Shown here: positions 9,766 to 18,730 of the stretch, piece after piece
Position numbering within the stretch: position 1 is the first letter of the stretch
Layout: each line of letters opens with the position of its first letter
Source: Pedobacter boryungensis
GTDB lineage: Bacteria > Bacteroidota > Bacteroidia > Sphingobacteriales > Sphingobacteriaceae
Direction: 5' to 3'
DNA: 64,000 nt
NCBI RefSeq assembly: GCF_013204825.1
Contig: NZ_JABMKV010000004.1
Coordinates: 62,001 to 126,000, forward strand
Translations under genes and position numbers: made by a program
The notes under the pieces: model-generated
Database searches by the model: none
What the model was told of the DNA's origin: nothing
The model's input: only the letters and a program-made list of their open reading frames with translations

Positions 9766-11805
9766 ATGAAAAGTCAACAACTCAAAACTTATGTTACGCT
9801 TGTAGGCATTTTTGCAGGCAGTTTTTCTGCCTTTGCGCAAAACATCCCTAAGAAATTAATAGACCCAGCTAACATGGATCTAAGTGTTAAACCTGGTGAT
9901 GATTTTTATCAATATGCTAGTGGAACTTGGATTAAAAACAATCCAGTACCAGCTAAAGAAACACGATGGGGTTCTTTTAACGAACTTCGTGAATTTAACG
10001 CCCAAGCTGTTAGAAGTTTAGTAGAAACTGCTGCCGCTGATAAAAAAGCACCTGCTGGATCTGTGACTAAACGTGTTGGGGATTTTTATGCTGCTGCAAT
10101 GGATAGTTTAACAATCGAAAAATTAGGCTACACACCTATCAAAGCAGATTTAGAAAAAATTAAACAAATTAAAGATGTTCCAGGTCTTTTAGATCATATC
10201 GCTTACATGCGCACATCTGGTATTGGCGGCCCAATGTTTGGTTTTGGCGTTGGTCAGGATAGAAAAAATGTAACAAAATATGTAGTTAATATCTCGCAAG
10301 GCGGAACAACATTAGGTGATCGTGATTACTATTTAAAAGACGATCCACAAAGTCAAAGAATCAGAGCTGCTTATAATACCTACATGGTGAAATTATTTAC
10401 ACTAATTGGTAATAGCGAAGCTGAAGCTAAACAAAAAGCAACCACTGTATTTAATATAGAGAAAGCACTTGCTGAAATTCAGATGAGTCGTATCGAAATG
10501 CGTGATCAATATAAAACGTACAATAAATTAACTGTTGCAGAATTTAACAAGATTACTCCAAATATTAACTGGGCCACTTTAATGCCTAAACTTAAGGTTG
10601 TTGGACAAGATACGGTATTAGTTAACTCAACTTCCTTCTTTAAAAACTTAAATGATATGTTAACGAATGTGCCATTGGCAGATTGGAAAACATATTTAGA
10701 GTGGAATATTTTAAAAGGAGCTGCAAATAATTTAAGTTCACCATTTGTTAATGCATCATTTGCCTTTACTCAAGCTCAAACTGGACAAAAAGTGCAAACT
10801 CCGCGTTGGCAAACCATGTCGGCATTAACAGACCGTACAATTGGTGAATTATTAGGTCAGTTATATGTTGCCAAGTATTTTAAGCCAGATGCTAAAGTAC
10901 GCATGGATCAAATGATTGTAAACTTACGTAAAGCTTTTGAAATTAGAATTAATGGTTTGGAATGGATGAGTGCTGCCACTAAACAGAAAGCATTAGAAAA
11001 ACTACATGCCTTTACACCAAAAGTTGGTTACACAACTAAATGGCAAACGTATGATGGTTTACAAATTAACAAAGGTACTTATTTTCAGAATTTACGTAAT
11101 GCCGGTATTTGGGGTTATAATGAAAATATTAGCAGATTAGGAAAACCTGTAGACAGGACTCGTTTTGGCATGACACCGCCAACTGTTAATGCTTCTTACA
11201 GCCCTACAATGAATGAAATTGTTTTCCCGGCAGGAATTTTACAGTTCCCTTTCTTTGCACCAAATGCAGATGATGCGGTGAATTATGGCGGTATCGGTGC
11301 TGTAATTGGTCATGAAATGAGCCATGGTTTTGATGATACTGGAAGTCAATATGATAAAGATGGAAACCTAAGAAACTGGTGGACGGATGAAGATCGCACT
11401 AAATTTAACGAAAAAACAAAAGCTTTAGGCGATCAATTTAGTGCATACACAGTTGTAGACACTATTCACGTATTAGGCAAATTGACTATGGGTGAGAATA
11501 TTGGTGATTTAGGTGGATTAAACGCAGCTTATACTGCATTTAAAATGACTAAGCAAGGTCAAAGCAATGAGAAAATTGATGGTTTTACACCAGATCAACG
11601 TTTCTTCTTATCATGGGCACAAGTGTGGAGAGGCAATATTTTGCCAGAAGCCGCAGCTCAGTTAATTAAAACAGATCCACATTCGCCAGGACCTTATAGA
11701 ACCATTGGTGCACCTGTAAATATGGATGCATGGTATGAAGCATTTGATGTGAAACCTGGAGATAAATTATACAAAAAACCAGAAGACCGAATTAGGTTGT
11801 GGTAA
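9766..11805 (+). CDS. Secreted M13 family (neprilysin-like) metallopeptidase
   Basis: A 679-residue zinc endopeptidase that degrades peptides in the periplasm or outside the cell. Residues 1-25 are a signal peptide ending FSAFAQ. The N-terminal peptidase M13 domain covers roughly residues 45-430. The catalytic zinc motif HEMSH is at about 516-520 within VIGHEMSHGFDD, and the third ligand Glu lies in GENIGDLGG near 577. The C-terminus is the conserved CRIW-like RIRLW. The gene is preceded by a 277-base gap with no convincing gene and followed by a strong terminator. Confidence 0.95.
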   Translation: MKSQQLKTYVTLVGIFAGSFSAFAQNIPKKLIDPANMDLSVKPGDDFYQYASGTWIKNNPVPAKETRWGSFNELREFNAQAVRSLVETAAADKKAPAGSVTKRVGDFYAAAMDSLTIEKLGYTPIKADLEKIKQIKDVPGLLDHIAYMRTSGIGGPMFGFGVGQDRKNVTKYVVNISQGGTTLGDRDYYLKDDPQSQRIRAAYNTYMVKLFTLIGNSEAEAKQKATTVFNIEKALAEIQMSRIEMRDQYKTYNKLTVAEFNKITPNINWATLMPKLKVVGQDTVLVNSTSFFKNLNDMLTNVPLADWKTYLEWNILKGAANNLSSPFVNASFAFTQAQTGQKVQTPRWQTMSALTDRTIGELLGQLYVAKYFKPDAKVRMDQMIVNLRKAFEIRINGLEWMSAATKQKALEKLHAFTPKVGYTTKWQTYDGLQINKGTYFQNLRNAGIWGYNENISRLGKPVDRTRFGMTPPTVNASYSPTMNEIVFPAGILQFPFFAPNADDAVNYGGIGAVIGHEMSHGFDDTGSQYDKDGNLRNWWTDEDRTKFNEKTKALGDQFSAYTVVDTIHVLGKLTMGENIGDLGGLNAAYTAFKMTKQGQSNEKIDGFTPDQRFFLSWAQVWRGNILPEAAAQLIKTDPHSPGPYRTIGAPVNMDAWYEAFDVKPGDKLYKKPEDRIRLW

Positions 11806-11828
11806 TATTGTAAATCACTGAACATAAG

Positions 11829-11868
11829 AATCGTCATTTCGGAACAACTAAATGACGATTTTTTTTAT
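11829..11868 (+). terminator. Rho-independent terminator between convergent genes
   Basis: An 11-bp stem (AATCGTCATTT at 11829-11839 with AAATGACGATT at 11850-11860) encloses a 10-base loop and is followed by a T run. It terminates the M13 peptidase gene. The T run reaches the stop codon of the convergent yjbR-like gene. Confidence 0.85.
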
Positions 11869-12203
11869 TTATACTTTTCCTGAACTTTCTTTGGCAATTT
11901 ACTCAACACTAAATCTCGAGACGTAGCAACGCGTTTTTTTAATTCCGTATCATTCAACACCTCCAAATTATCAATTTGAACCCATTGCTTTTTGGCCATG
12001 TGCGAAGCCTGATGAATACCATCACGAGCAGTTAATTCTTCAAATTCTTCAGGAGTACACTTTGTAGAAAAGCTATTTCCTTCATCAATGGCAATAATCA
12101 CAAAGATTTTATCTTCAATCATAAAACAAAGATGCTCCCATTTCATACCTTCTGTAGTACCCGGAAAGCTTAAACAATATTCTCTAAAAGTTTCAATATC
12201 CAT
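11865..12203 (-). CDS. MmcQ/YjbR family protein
   Basis: A 112-residue protein with the YjbR fold (CyaY-like double-wing). It starts MDIETFREYCLSFPGTTE, the usual family N-terminus, and carries the HMAKKQWVQID segment that marks YjbR proteins. Members are small cytoplasmic proteins suspected of binding DNA, but a specific role has not been established. It is convergent with the M13 peptidase and divergent from mnmD (70 bases between starts). Confidence 0.85.
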   Translation of the reverse strand: MDIETFREYCLSFPGTTEGMKWEHLCFMIEDKIFVIIAIDEGNSFSTKCTPEEFEELTARDGIHQASHMAKKQWVQIDNLEVLNDTELKKRVATSRDLVLSKLPKKVQEKYK

Positions 12204-12273
12204 TTTTGTAAGCTAAAAAGATTATGGAACAAAGATAAAAGACAAATCCATTTTAATACTTTATTTTTGAAGG

Positions 12274-12942
12274 ATGAATATCCTTACCCAAACTGCTGAT
12301 GGTTCTAATACTTTATTTAATGAAACCATTGGCGAACATTATCATTCTGCCCACGGGGCATTACAAGAAAGTAAACATGTCTTTTTAGCAGCAGGATTAA
12401 AACATGGTATCTCTCAAAAGCCAGAAAATGAAATTAGTGTATTAGAAGTAGGTTTTGGAACGGGGCTAAATTTTATTTTAAGTTTTGCACATTGCGAAGA
12501 AAACAATATCAAGCTAAGTTATACAGGAATTGAAGCTTTTTCGCTTACAAAAGAAGTAATAGAAAAAACTGGTTATAATGAGTTTGTTAGTGCGGAAGTT
12601 TGGGGAAAGTTCATCACTAAATATGAAGCAAGTCTAACAGAAAAACAAGTTTTATCATCGCTTTGCGAACTCCAAATAGCACACACCACACTTGTAGATT
12701 TTAAAACCCCACAACAATTTGATGTACTATATTACGATGCTTTTTCAGTACAACATCAACCTGAAATGTGGACAAATGAAATGATTGCTCATGCCTGTAG
12801 TTTTCTTAAAACGGGTGGAGTTTTTGTAAGTTACGCCATTACAGGAAATTTAAAACGGGCAGTTAAAAGTTGTGGTTTCGCCATTGAGAAACTTCCTGGC
12901 GCACCTGGAAAAAGGGAAATGCTTAGAGCAATAAAACAATAA
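12274..12942 (+). CDS. mnmD: tRNA 5-methylaminomethyl-2-thiouridine methyltransferase domain protein (MnmD)
   Basis: A 222-residue SAM-dependent methyltransferase that completes mnm5s2U at the wobble position of certain tRNAs. The SAM site LEVGFGTGLN is near residue 66, the substrate-binding segment DVLYYDAFSVQHQPEMW is in the middle, and the conserved C-terminal PGKREML is present. It is a stand-alone MnmD without the oxidase MnmC1 domain found in the E. coli fusion, as usual in Bacteroidota. The start follows an A/T-rich leader. Confidence 0.93.
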   Translation: MNILTQTADGSNTLFNETIGEHYHSAHGALQESKHVFLAAGLKHGISQKPENEISVLEVGFGTGLNFILSFAHCEENNIKLSYTGIEAFSLTKEVIEKTGYNEFVSAEVWGKFITKYEASLTEKQVLSSLCELQIAHTTLVDFKTPQQFDVLYYDAFSVQHQPEMWTNEMIAHACSFLKTGGVFVSYAITGNLKRAVKSCGFAIEKLPGAPGKREMLRAIKQ

Positions 12943-13014
12943 ATTTAGAGAAACTAATCTCAAGCAATACTTCAATTCTAAACCAATCTTTTATCTTTAT
13001 TAAAAATTATTGCC

Positions 13015-14130
13015 ATGAAAGAAATATCCTTGCCGTTTGTTGCCAAGTTAGCATTGGTACTTTTATGCATGATCATGCTGGGATATCTAGCTATTTTAGG
13101 TAAAAGTTTATTGGCCCCATTATTATTTTCGTTATTAATGGCCTTTTTACTCTTGCCACTTGCCAATTTATTAGAACGAAAATTAAAGTTTAAGAGGAGT
13201 TTAGCAGCTTTAACATCCGTAATTTTAATGGTTGCTGTTTTATATGGCATCCTTTATTTTTTAGCCAATCAGTTAACAGAACTTTGGACAGATTGGCCTT
13301 TACTAGTACAACAAGTAACTAAAGCTTTTCACGATATACAACTTTGGGTTGACAAAACCTTCCATATTAATATTTCAAAGCAAAAATCATATTTATCAGA
13401 TGGCATCGAAAAATCATTAGCTACAAGTGCTGTTGTGATCGGAACTACGTTATTAACGCTATCATCTAGCTTATTATTTTTAGCATTTACCTTACTATTT
13501 ACCTTCTTTATTTTAAACTACCGTAGATTATTATTTACATTCCTCTCAACAGTTTTTGCAGAAGAGCACAAAACTAAAGTGATTGATATTGTAAGACAAA
13601 TACAGCGGATCATTAGAAGATATGTTACAGGTTTATTTCTTCAAATGCTAATTGTTTCCTTATTAATGGTCATTACCTTGTCGTTATTGGGTGTAAAATA
13701 TGCCATCCTTTTAGGCCTCATTGCAGGTATTTTTAACATTATCCCCTATTTAGGAATTTTAACCGCTTTATTAATTAGTGCATTAATTACTTTCGCTACT
13801 GCTGGAGCATCTTCTGCCTTATTTGTCATTTTTGCCTTTATTGGAGTTCACACAATTGATGGAAATATTTTAATGCCATTGGTGGTAGGTTCCAAAGTAA
13901 AGATAAATGCACTATTTGCCTTTATAGGCATTATTATAGGTGAAATGATTTGGGGAATTTCAGGAATGTTTTTATGTATTCCTTATTTAGCAATGCTGAA
14001 AATAATTTTCGAAAAAACCGATGGTTTAAAACCTTGGAGTATTTTATTAGGTGAAGAACAAAAAGCCACACCAAGAAAACGTAAAGTATATCGAATAACG
14101 AAAAAAATAAAGCTGGAAGAAGCAGAATAA
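13015..14130 (+). CDS. AI-2E/PerM family transporter
   Basis: A 371-residue inner-membrane protein with about eight hydrophobic segments arranged as in the AI-2E (UPF0118/PerM) family. There are two pairs at the N-terminus (residues about 10-45 and 55-85), a soluble segment near 90-140, and a long C-terminal bundle. The bundle contains IAGIFNIIPYLGILTA and the typical GNILMPLVVGSKVKINALF. Family members export autoinducer-like small molecules or act as Na+/H+ antiporters; this member cannot be assigned. It overlaps the following gene by one base (TAATG). Confidence 0.9.
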   Translation: MKEISLPFVAKLALVLLCMIMLGYLAILGKSLLAPLLFSLLMAFLLLPLANLLERKLKFKRSLAALTSVILMVAVLYGILYFLANQLTELWTDWPLLVQQVTKAFHDIQLWVDKTFHINISKQKSYLSDGIEKSLATSAVVIGTTLLTLSSSLLFLAFTLLFTFFILNYRRLLFTFLSTVFAEEHKTKVIDIVRQIQRIIRRYVTGLFLQMLIVSLLMVITLSLLGVKYAILLGLIAGIFNIIPYLGILTALLISALITFATAGASSALFVIFAFIGVHTIDGNILMPLVVGSKVKINALFAFIGIIIGEMIWGISGMFLCIPYLAMLKIIFEKTDGLKPWSILLGEEQKATPRKRKVYRITKKIKLEEAE

Positions 14131-14435
14131 TGAAAATAGAGAAAGAAAATAGATCGCCACATATTTTAAATACATCTGCCAATTTATTAGGCTTTTGCTT
14201 TATTGTTTTAACATCCGTTAAGATTTCTAAATTAACAGAATCAACCTTTATAGATGAAGGCGCTGCTTTAGCAATTATTGTTTTTATGAGCAGCTGTTTG
14301 TTATCTTTTCTCGCCATGCGGAGTACGACTTCTCGTGCCATTAAAATGGAGCGAGGTGCAGACATTTTGTTTTTATTTGGCTTAATTGTTCTTTTTATCA
14401 CTACTATACTTATTGCTTTTAACATTATTAAATAA
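14130..14435 (+). CDS. Small membrane protein of unknown function
   Basis: A 101-residue protein with three predicted membrane helices (about 17-33, 46-63 and 77-98). Its start overlaps the stop of the AI-2E-family gene by one base, and mazG starts one base after its own stop, so it is translationally linked in an operon. I recognise no named family. The compact three-helix topology and the operon suggest an accessory membrane component, but that is inference only. Confidence 0.75.
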   Translation: MKIEKENRSPHILNTSANLLGFCFIVLTSVKISKLTESTFIDEGAALAIIVFMSSCLLSFLAMRSTTSRAIKMERGADILFLFGLIVLFITTILIAFNIIK

Positions 14436-14436
14436 T

Positions 14437-15243
14437 ATGCCTGCAAATATTCCACCTCCCGCTACCTCAAGTCCTGATACCGCTTTTTTAAGATTGTTAA
14501 ATGTGTTAGATACACTTCGCACACAATGTCCATGGGATAAAAAACAGACTATGGAAACGTTAAGACATTTAACCATTGAAGAAACCTATGAACTTTCTGA
14601 TGCCATTTTGGAAGGCGATACACAAGAAATTAAAAAAGAATTGGGCGATTTAATTATGCACCTTGTATTTTATGCTCGTATTGCTAGTGAAACAAATGAT
14701 TTCGACATTACTGATGTTTTAAATGGAGTATGTGATAAATTGATTAACAGACACCCACATATTTATGGCGATGTTGAGGTGAAAAATGAAGAAGATGTAA
14801 AACGAAATTGGGAACAAATTAAACTAAAAGAAGGAAATAAATCTGTGTTAGGTGGTGTTCCTGCCGGATTACCTGCTTTAGTAAAAGCAAGTAGAATACA
14901 AGAAAAAGCCCGTGGTGTAGGTTTCGACTGGGAAGAAAAAGAACAAGTTTGGGCAAAAGTTGAAGAAGAATTACAAGAATTTAAGGATGAATTTAACATT
15001 GCCGAAAATCAAAACATCGATAAAGAAAAAGCAGAGGGTGAATTTGGAGATTTATTATTCTCGTTAGTAAACTATGCTCGTTTTATAGACATCAACCCTG
15101 AAAATGCCTTAGAAAAAACGAATAAGAAATTCATTAAACGCTTTCAGTTTTTAGAAAGCAAAGCCAAAGAAAGTGGTAAAGCTTTACAAGATATGACACT
15201 TGCAGAAATGGATGTATATTGGAATGAAGCAAAGAAATTGTAA
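14437..15243 (+). CDS. mazG: Nucleoside triphosphate pyrophosphohydrolase MazG
   Basis: A 268-residue all-alpha NTP pyrophosphatase that hydrolyses non-canonical NTPs to NMP and PPi. Two tandem MazG domains are visible. The first has CPWDKKQTMETLRHLTIEE and the metal-binding ELSD...KKELGDL (EExxE-x12-28-ExxD). The second, more divergent, has EEELQEFKDE followed by EGEFGDLLFS. I chose the ATG at 14437, not the upstream one at 14386. The upstream reading adds an implausible hydrophobic tail that overlaps the previous gene, while homologues start near this Met. Confidence 0.92.
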   Translation: MPANIPPPATSSPDTAFLRLLNVLDTLRTQCPWDKKQTMETLRHLTIEETYELSDAILEGDTQEIKKELGDLIMHLVFYARIASETNDFDITDVLNGVCDKLINRHPHIYGDVEVKNEEDVKRNWEQIKLKEGNKSVLGGVPAGLPALVKASRIQEKARGVGFDWEEKEQVWAKVEEELQEFKDEFNIAENQNIDKEKAEGEFGDLLFSLVNYARFIDINPENALEKTNKKFIKRFQFLESKAKESGKALQDMTLAEMDVYWNEAKKL

Positions 15244-15260
15244 TCATTTAATAAACAATT

Positions 15261-15354
15261 CGTCATTGCGAGGTACGAAGCAATCTTAAAGCGAGAAGTT
15301 TAATTTACTAATGTTGTACGATTGCTTCGTACCTTGCAATGATGGATAAATAAA
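15261..15354. repeat. Dispersed palindromic repeat, family A
   Basis: Left arm CGTCATTGCGAGGTACGAAG and right arm GCTTCGTACCTTGCAATGA, inverted, about 50 bases apart. It lies directly downstream of mazG and may cap the transcript as a hairpin. Confidence 0.8.
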
Positions 15355-15369
15355 TTTATAACCTTACCA

Positions 15370-15999
15370 ATGAAAACGCAATCTATCACATTTAAAAACC
15401 CTTTTAAATTAATTCAGCTTTTCAGAAACATTAACACCTACGGAAAAGAAGAAAAGTCTTTTGAAGATAGGAAAGACAAGATAGCTTGGAAACCTATCCA
15501 ATCAGCTTCTGGTGTAGTTAAGAACGATGTTGTTTCTTTACCACAATCTATTTTACAGCAACCTAATTTCGAACATTCCGATTTGCTAATCATGATTGAC
15601 GATAATTTTCAGCAATCACAAAATGTAGTGTATACTGAAGAAAAAAATCTTTGCTTTAGACGAAACAGCTTAAACAAATTTGATTTTTTACAACTAAAAT
15701 TAGAAGAGAAAATCGAATTATATCTTAAACCTGGATATTTTGAAGTTGGCGATCCGCCTCGAAGTGAATTTAAGTTGTGCGAGTTAGAAAAGGATAAACC
15801 AATTTCTATCAAGATTAATGGAAAACGAGATTTCTCTCTTACAGGAAGAAGAGCCCGCACATTTGTAGAACAAGAATATATCTTCCATTATCTTGGTGAT
15901 TTTAAAGAATGTGTTGTTATCAATGACCCATTCCCAATTCATGTCAAAACTATTCCTTCATTGGTTAAAACCATCGACTTAACTAAAACACTTTATTAA
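15370..15999 (+). CDS. Hypothetical cytoplasmic protein, 209 residues
   Basis: An intact 209-residue ORF with no signal peptide, no membrane segment and no motif that I can name. It is rich in charged residues and alternating strand-like segments (IELYLKPGYFEVGD, KPISIKINGKRDFSL), suggesting a beta-rich soluble protein. A family A repeat precedes it, so it is probably transcribed separately from mazG. Its size, codon use and clean start and stop make it a likely real gene. Confidence 0.65.
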   Translation: MKTQSITFKNPFKLIQLFRNINTYGKEEKSFEDRKDKIAWKPIQSASGVVKNDVVSLPQSILQQPNFEHSDLLIMIDDNFQQSQNVVYTEEKNLCFRRNSLNKFDFLQLKLEEKIELYLKPGYFEVGDPPRSEFKLCELEKDKPISIKINGKRDFSLTGRRARTFVEQEYIFHYLGDFKECVVINDPFPIHVKTIPSLVKTIDLTKTLY

Positions 16000-16073
16000 G
16001 TAATCAAATTAATCAGCGCTCAGCGACCTATCTCATCTATCATTTTATATATTTGTCGCACACAATTACACAA

Positions 16074-16784
16074 ATGAAAAAAATCTACACGCTTTTACTG
16101 CTTTGTCTTTTTACCTTAACCGTTGCTGCTCAAACCGATATAACTCCGAGTAGTAAAAAACTAACAAAAGCAGAAACAGAAGAGTTTTTTACACCCGCTT
16201 TCAAAAAGAAGAACCTTATTAATTTTCCAATTTTCAGAGCCTACACTTACCAAGATAAAAGCGGAACATATTATGTTGCATTGTCTGAAAGTGCCGATAC
16301 TGTTAACAAAGAAAAAGATACTGTAAATTACACCATAAAGGCTTTTAACTTTAAAGTTGATAAAACCATAAGCTTAAAAAAATGGGAGATTAACGACTTT
16401 AAAATACCTACTATTAAAGGTGATGAAAAGGAAAGCTCCATTTGGTTTTGGACAAAGTATTGTGGTTTTAATGACTTGGATGGCGATGGATTAATTGACC
16501 CTATTATTGTATATGGCACATTTGGCTTAAATGGTTACGATGATGGCAGAGCTAAGATTCTAATTTATTATAAAGGCATAAAAACAGCTATCAGGCATCA
16601 GAATAGTGTGATAGACGCTGGTAGAAATACACAAGTTGATGCGACCTTTTATCAGCTACCGGCCCAAATTCAAAATCATGTAAAAGAATTGATGGAGAAA
16701 ATGGTTAAAAATAATCATGCCATCTTCCCTGCTGCTTATATTGATAAAATGGGCAAAAAGATTACTCAGCTTACGAATGAGTAA
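16074..16784 (+). CDS. Secreted protein with a DxDxDG motif
   Basis: A 236-residue exported protein. The start was moved to the ATG at 16074, which puts the signal peptide (MKKIYTLLLLCLFTLTVAAQ) at the N-terminus; the in-frame ATG at 16053 would add seven residues ahead of it. The middle has DLDGDGLIDPIIVYG, an EF-hand-like calcium loop of the kind found in integrin-like or surface proteins, followed by GYDDGRAKILIYYKG. It resembles a Bacteroidota family reported in surface polysaccharide work, but I cannot confirm that. A TATATTTG promoter -7 element is visible at 16048-16055, with no good -33. Confidence 0.7.
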   Translation: MKKIYTLLLLCLFTLTVAAQTDITPSSKKLTKAETEEFFTPAFKKKNLINFPIFRAYTYQDKSGTYYVALSESADTVNKEKDTVNYTIKAFNFKVDKTISLKKWEINDFKIPTIKGDEKESSIWFWTKYCGFNDLDGDGLIDPIIVYGTFGLNGYDDGRAKILIYYKGIKTAIRHQNSVIDAGRNTQVDATFYQLPAQIQNHVKELMEKMVKNNHAIFPAAYIDKMGKKITQLTNE

Positions 16785-16794
16785 TATTTTTTTC

Positions 16795-16864
16795 ACCACA
16801 TAGGCACATAGAAAATATAGATTTATTACTGACCACTATGTAACCTATGTTTCTATGTGGTTTT
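16795..16864 (+). repeat. Inverted repeat, family D (ACCACATAGG type), likely terminator
   Basis: ACCACATAGGCACATAG pairs imperfectly with CTATGTTTCTATGTGGT, followed by a short T run on the plus strand. A near copy is at 23476-23547, also just past a plus-strand gene. Both are placed where a terminator is expected. Confidence 0.7.
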
Positions 16865-16877
16865 ATCTTCTATTTAC

Positions 16878-18176
16878 TTATCCGTGCTTCTTTTTCTTAT
16901 TCATAATCGCTTTCTGACCAATACCATAATTTGTCGTTTTAGCATTGCTTTCTTTGCGTTTATGAAATGCAGCATCATGATAGCTTTCATTTTCCTCTTG
17001 CTCTTTAGCTAATTTGCTTTTTTGAGCAGAGGCTTTAGTTACTTCTTCTACCAGTAAATCTTCTGGCAACTCTGCAACCTCTATTTTTTTACCAATCGCT
17101 TGTTCTATTTTGCGTACTTGTGGAAGCTCTAAATCGGTAGTGAAAGTAATTGCAATTACATCTTCATCACCTTGCTTAACAATTCTAGTCAGGTAAGTTT
17201 CTTTTTGTACAGGCAATTCAAAATGGAAAATAAATGGGATACCACTTAAATCAAGTGTTGGCAAACCTTCATTTGCTATAATCAATACACGAGCTTCATC
17301 AACTGCTTTAAAATCTTCGATTGCATCAAAACCTGCTTCATCAAAAAATAGAGGCTTGTAAACAAAAACATCATCAGCCTTGCCATCAAATAAATCCTTA
17401 GCCAAAGTTTGAGCTGTTAAACGAGTATTCACAAAAACCACTACTTTATCAAATACTTCTGCATCTTTCAATAACAGGTTTAATAAATTAAGTTTGGTTC
17501 TAAAATTTGGCACATGATACAATAGTTGCGTATGTGTTTCGGTCTCACTATCTCCCAAATCCTCCACTTCTATCGTTGTTGGCAATTTCATAAAAGGTTC
17601 TATCATTAAATCTAACCGATCATGCATTACTTCTGTAAATATTAAATGCTGACATTTTTGTATGCTATTTGCCAATTCGTTAATCGGTAATTGCATACCA
17701 AGTTTAACCATATCCGCAGCATCATCAACAATAAGCATTTGAATTTTATTGGTATTTAATCCTAACTTCAGATAAACTGCTCTTGCTCTAGAAGGAACGG
17801 CCACCACAATATCTACCCCATCCGTTAATTCATTTATTTGTGCTTCCATGCTACCATCAGCATGAAGACCAACAATACGTATGGTTTGATTTCTGTTTAA
17901 CCGCTCAAACTGCTCCATCACCTCAATTACTTTTTCTTTAGTTGGCACTAAAATTAAAGCTCGTGGAGCTTCTTCAAAGCCATATTTTAAGCGCATTAAA
18001 ACACCCAGAATGTATGTTGTCGTTTTCCCTGCTCCCTCTGGTCCAATGGCAATGATATCTTGTCCACCTAAAATGCGGGACATTGTTTTAGCCTGAATTT
18101 CTTTTGGACTTAGGTATCCTGCTGCTGTCATGGCTGATACCAGCGGCTTGCTTAATTTTAATTGTTCTAGAGACAC
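16878..18176 (-). CDS. DEAD-box-like RNA helicase with degenerate catalytic motifs
   Basis: A 432-residue protein with the two RecA domains of a DEAD-box helicase, but key motifs have changed. The Q motif and motif I are kept (IQAKTMSR; GPEGAGKTTTYI). Motif Ia is PTKEKV, motif II is DDAAD instead of DEAD, and motif III (SAT) reads TEV. Motif IV (VVFVNTR) is normal. Motif V is LIANEGLPTLDL and motif VI, normally HRxGRxxR, reads LTRIVKQGD. ATP binding is plausible, but coupled hydrolysis and unwinding are doubtful. The Lys-rich tail (KKKKHG) resembles the basic tails of RNA-binding helicases. Perhaps an RNA-binding or ribosome-assembly pseudoenzyme; the role is inference. Confidence 0.85.
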   Translation of the reverse strand: MSLEQLKLSKPLVSAMTAAGYLSPKEIQAKTMSRILGGQDIIAIGPEGAGKTTTYILGVLMRLKYGFEEAPRALILVPTKEKVIEVMEQFERLNRNQTIRIVGLHADGSMEAQINELTDGVDIVVAVPSRARAVYLKLGLNTNKIQMLIVDDAADMVKLGMQLPINELANSIQKCQHLIFTEVMHDRLDLMIEPFMKLPTTIEVEDLGDSETETHTQLLYHVPNFRTKLNLLNLLLKDAEVFDKVVVFVNTRLTAQTLAKDLFDGKADDVFVYKPLFFDEAGFDAIEDFKAVDEARVLIIANEGLPTLDLSGIPFIFHFELPVQKETYLTRIVKQGDEDVIAITFTTDLELPQVRKIEQAIGKKIEVAELPEDLLVEEVTKASAQKSKLAKEQEENESYHDAAFHKRKESNAKTTNYGIGQKAIMNKKKKHG

Positions 18177-18325
18177 TTTTCGCTTTGTAAATTGATGAGG
18201 CTACAAATTTACAGAAAATATAAAGGACTATCAGAAACCAGCGTTTAATAGTACTGGATTTATTTTAATTTCGCTGTCGCGTTTTATAGCTTATCTGCGT
18301 ATAGGGTATAAAAACCAAACAAAAC

Positions 18326-18727
18326 ATGAAGAAACTATTTTTTATTTCGTTAGTAGCCGTTACGCTCTTAGGCTGCGAAAAAGACAAAAATGCTAAAGAT
18401 TTTAAAGGAACATATATCGGAACATTTAGAACTAAGGAAGATGGTAAAATGGTGATGACAGCTACTGAATTAACTTTACTGAATGGAAATTTTGAAGTTA
18501 TAAAAGGTTTAAAACCTGGAAGTGGCTCTTTTAAGTTAGAGGATAAAAGAACGGTTACTTTTTCTGACAAAAATGTTTGGACTGCAGACTTTGACTGGAA
18601 TTTAATTTTAAATGGAACTTATACCTATCAGGCGTTGGCAGATAGTTTAATTTTAACGAGAGTTTTATCTTCAGCTACTCCTGCAGACAATAACTATTAT
18701 CAATACAGATTAAAGCAGGTGAATTAA
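18326..18727 (+). CDS. Small lipoprotein preceding an ECF sigma factor
   Basis: A 133-residue protein with signal peptide and lipobox LLGC (Cys17). The mature part looks beta-rich (GTYIGTFRTKEDG, TVTFSDKNVWTADFDW), like small lipocalin-type or META-like envelope proteins, but no named family is certain. It ends three bases before the sigma-factor start codon and is probably cotranscribed with the sigma factor and the barrel protein. That makes it a candidate sensor or target of that system. Confidence 0.8.
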   Translation: MKKLFFISLVAVTLLGCEKDKNAKDFKGTYIGTFRTKEDGKMVMTATELTLLNGNFEVIKGLKPGSGSFKLEDKRTVTFSDKNVWTADFDWNLILNGTYTYQALADSLILTRVLSSATPADNNYYQYRLKQVN

Positions 18728-18730
18728 TTA

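Noticed and set aside
13934..14455. 173-residue minus-strand ORF
   Set aside because: It is antisense to the AI-2E-family gene and the small membrane protein gene, both better supported by domain and operon structure.
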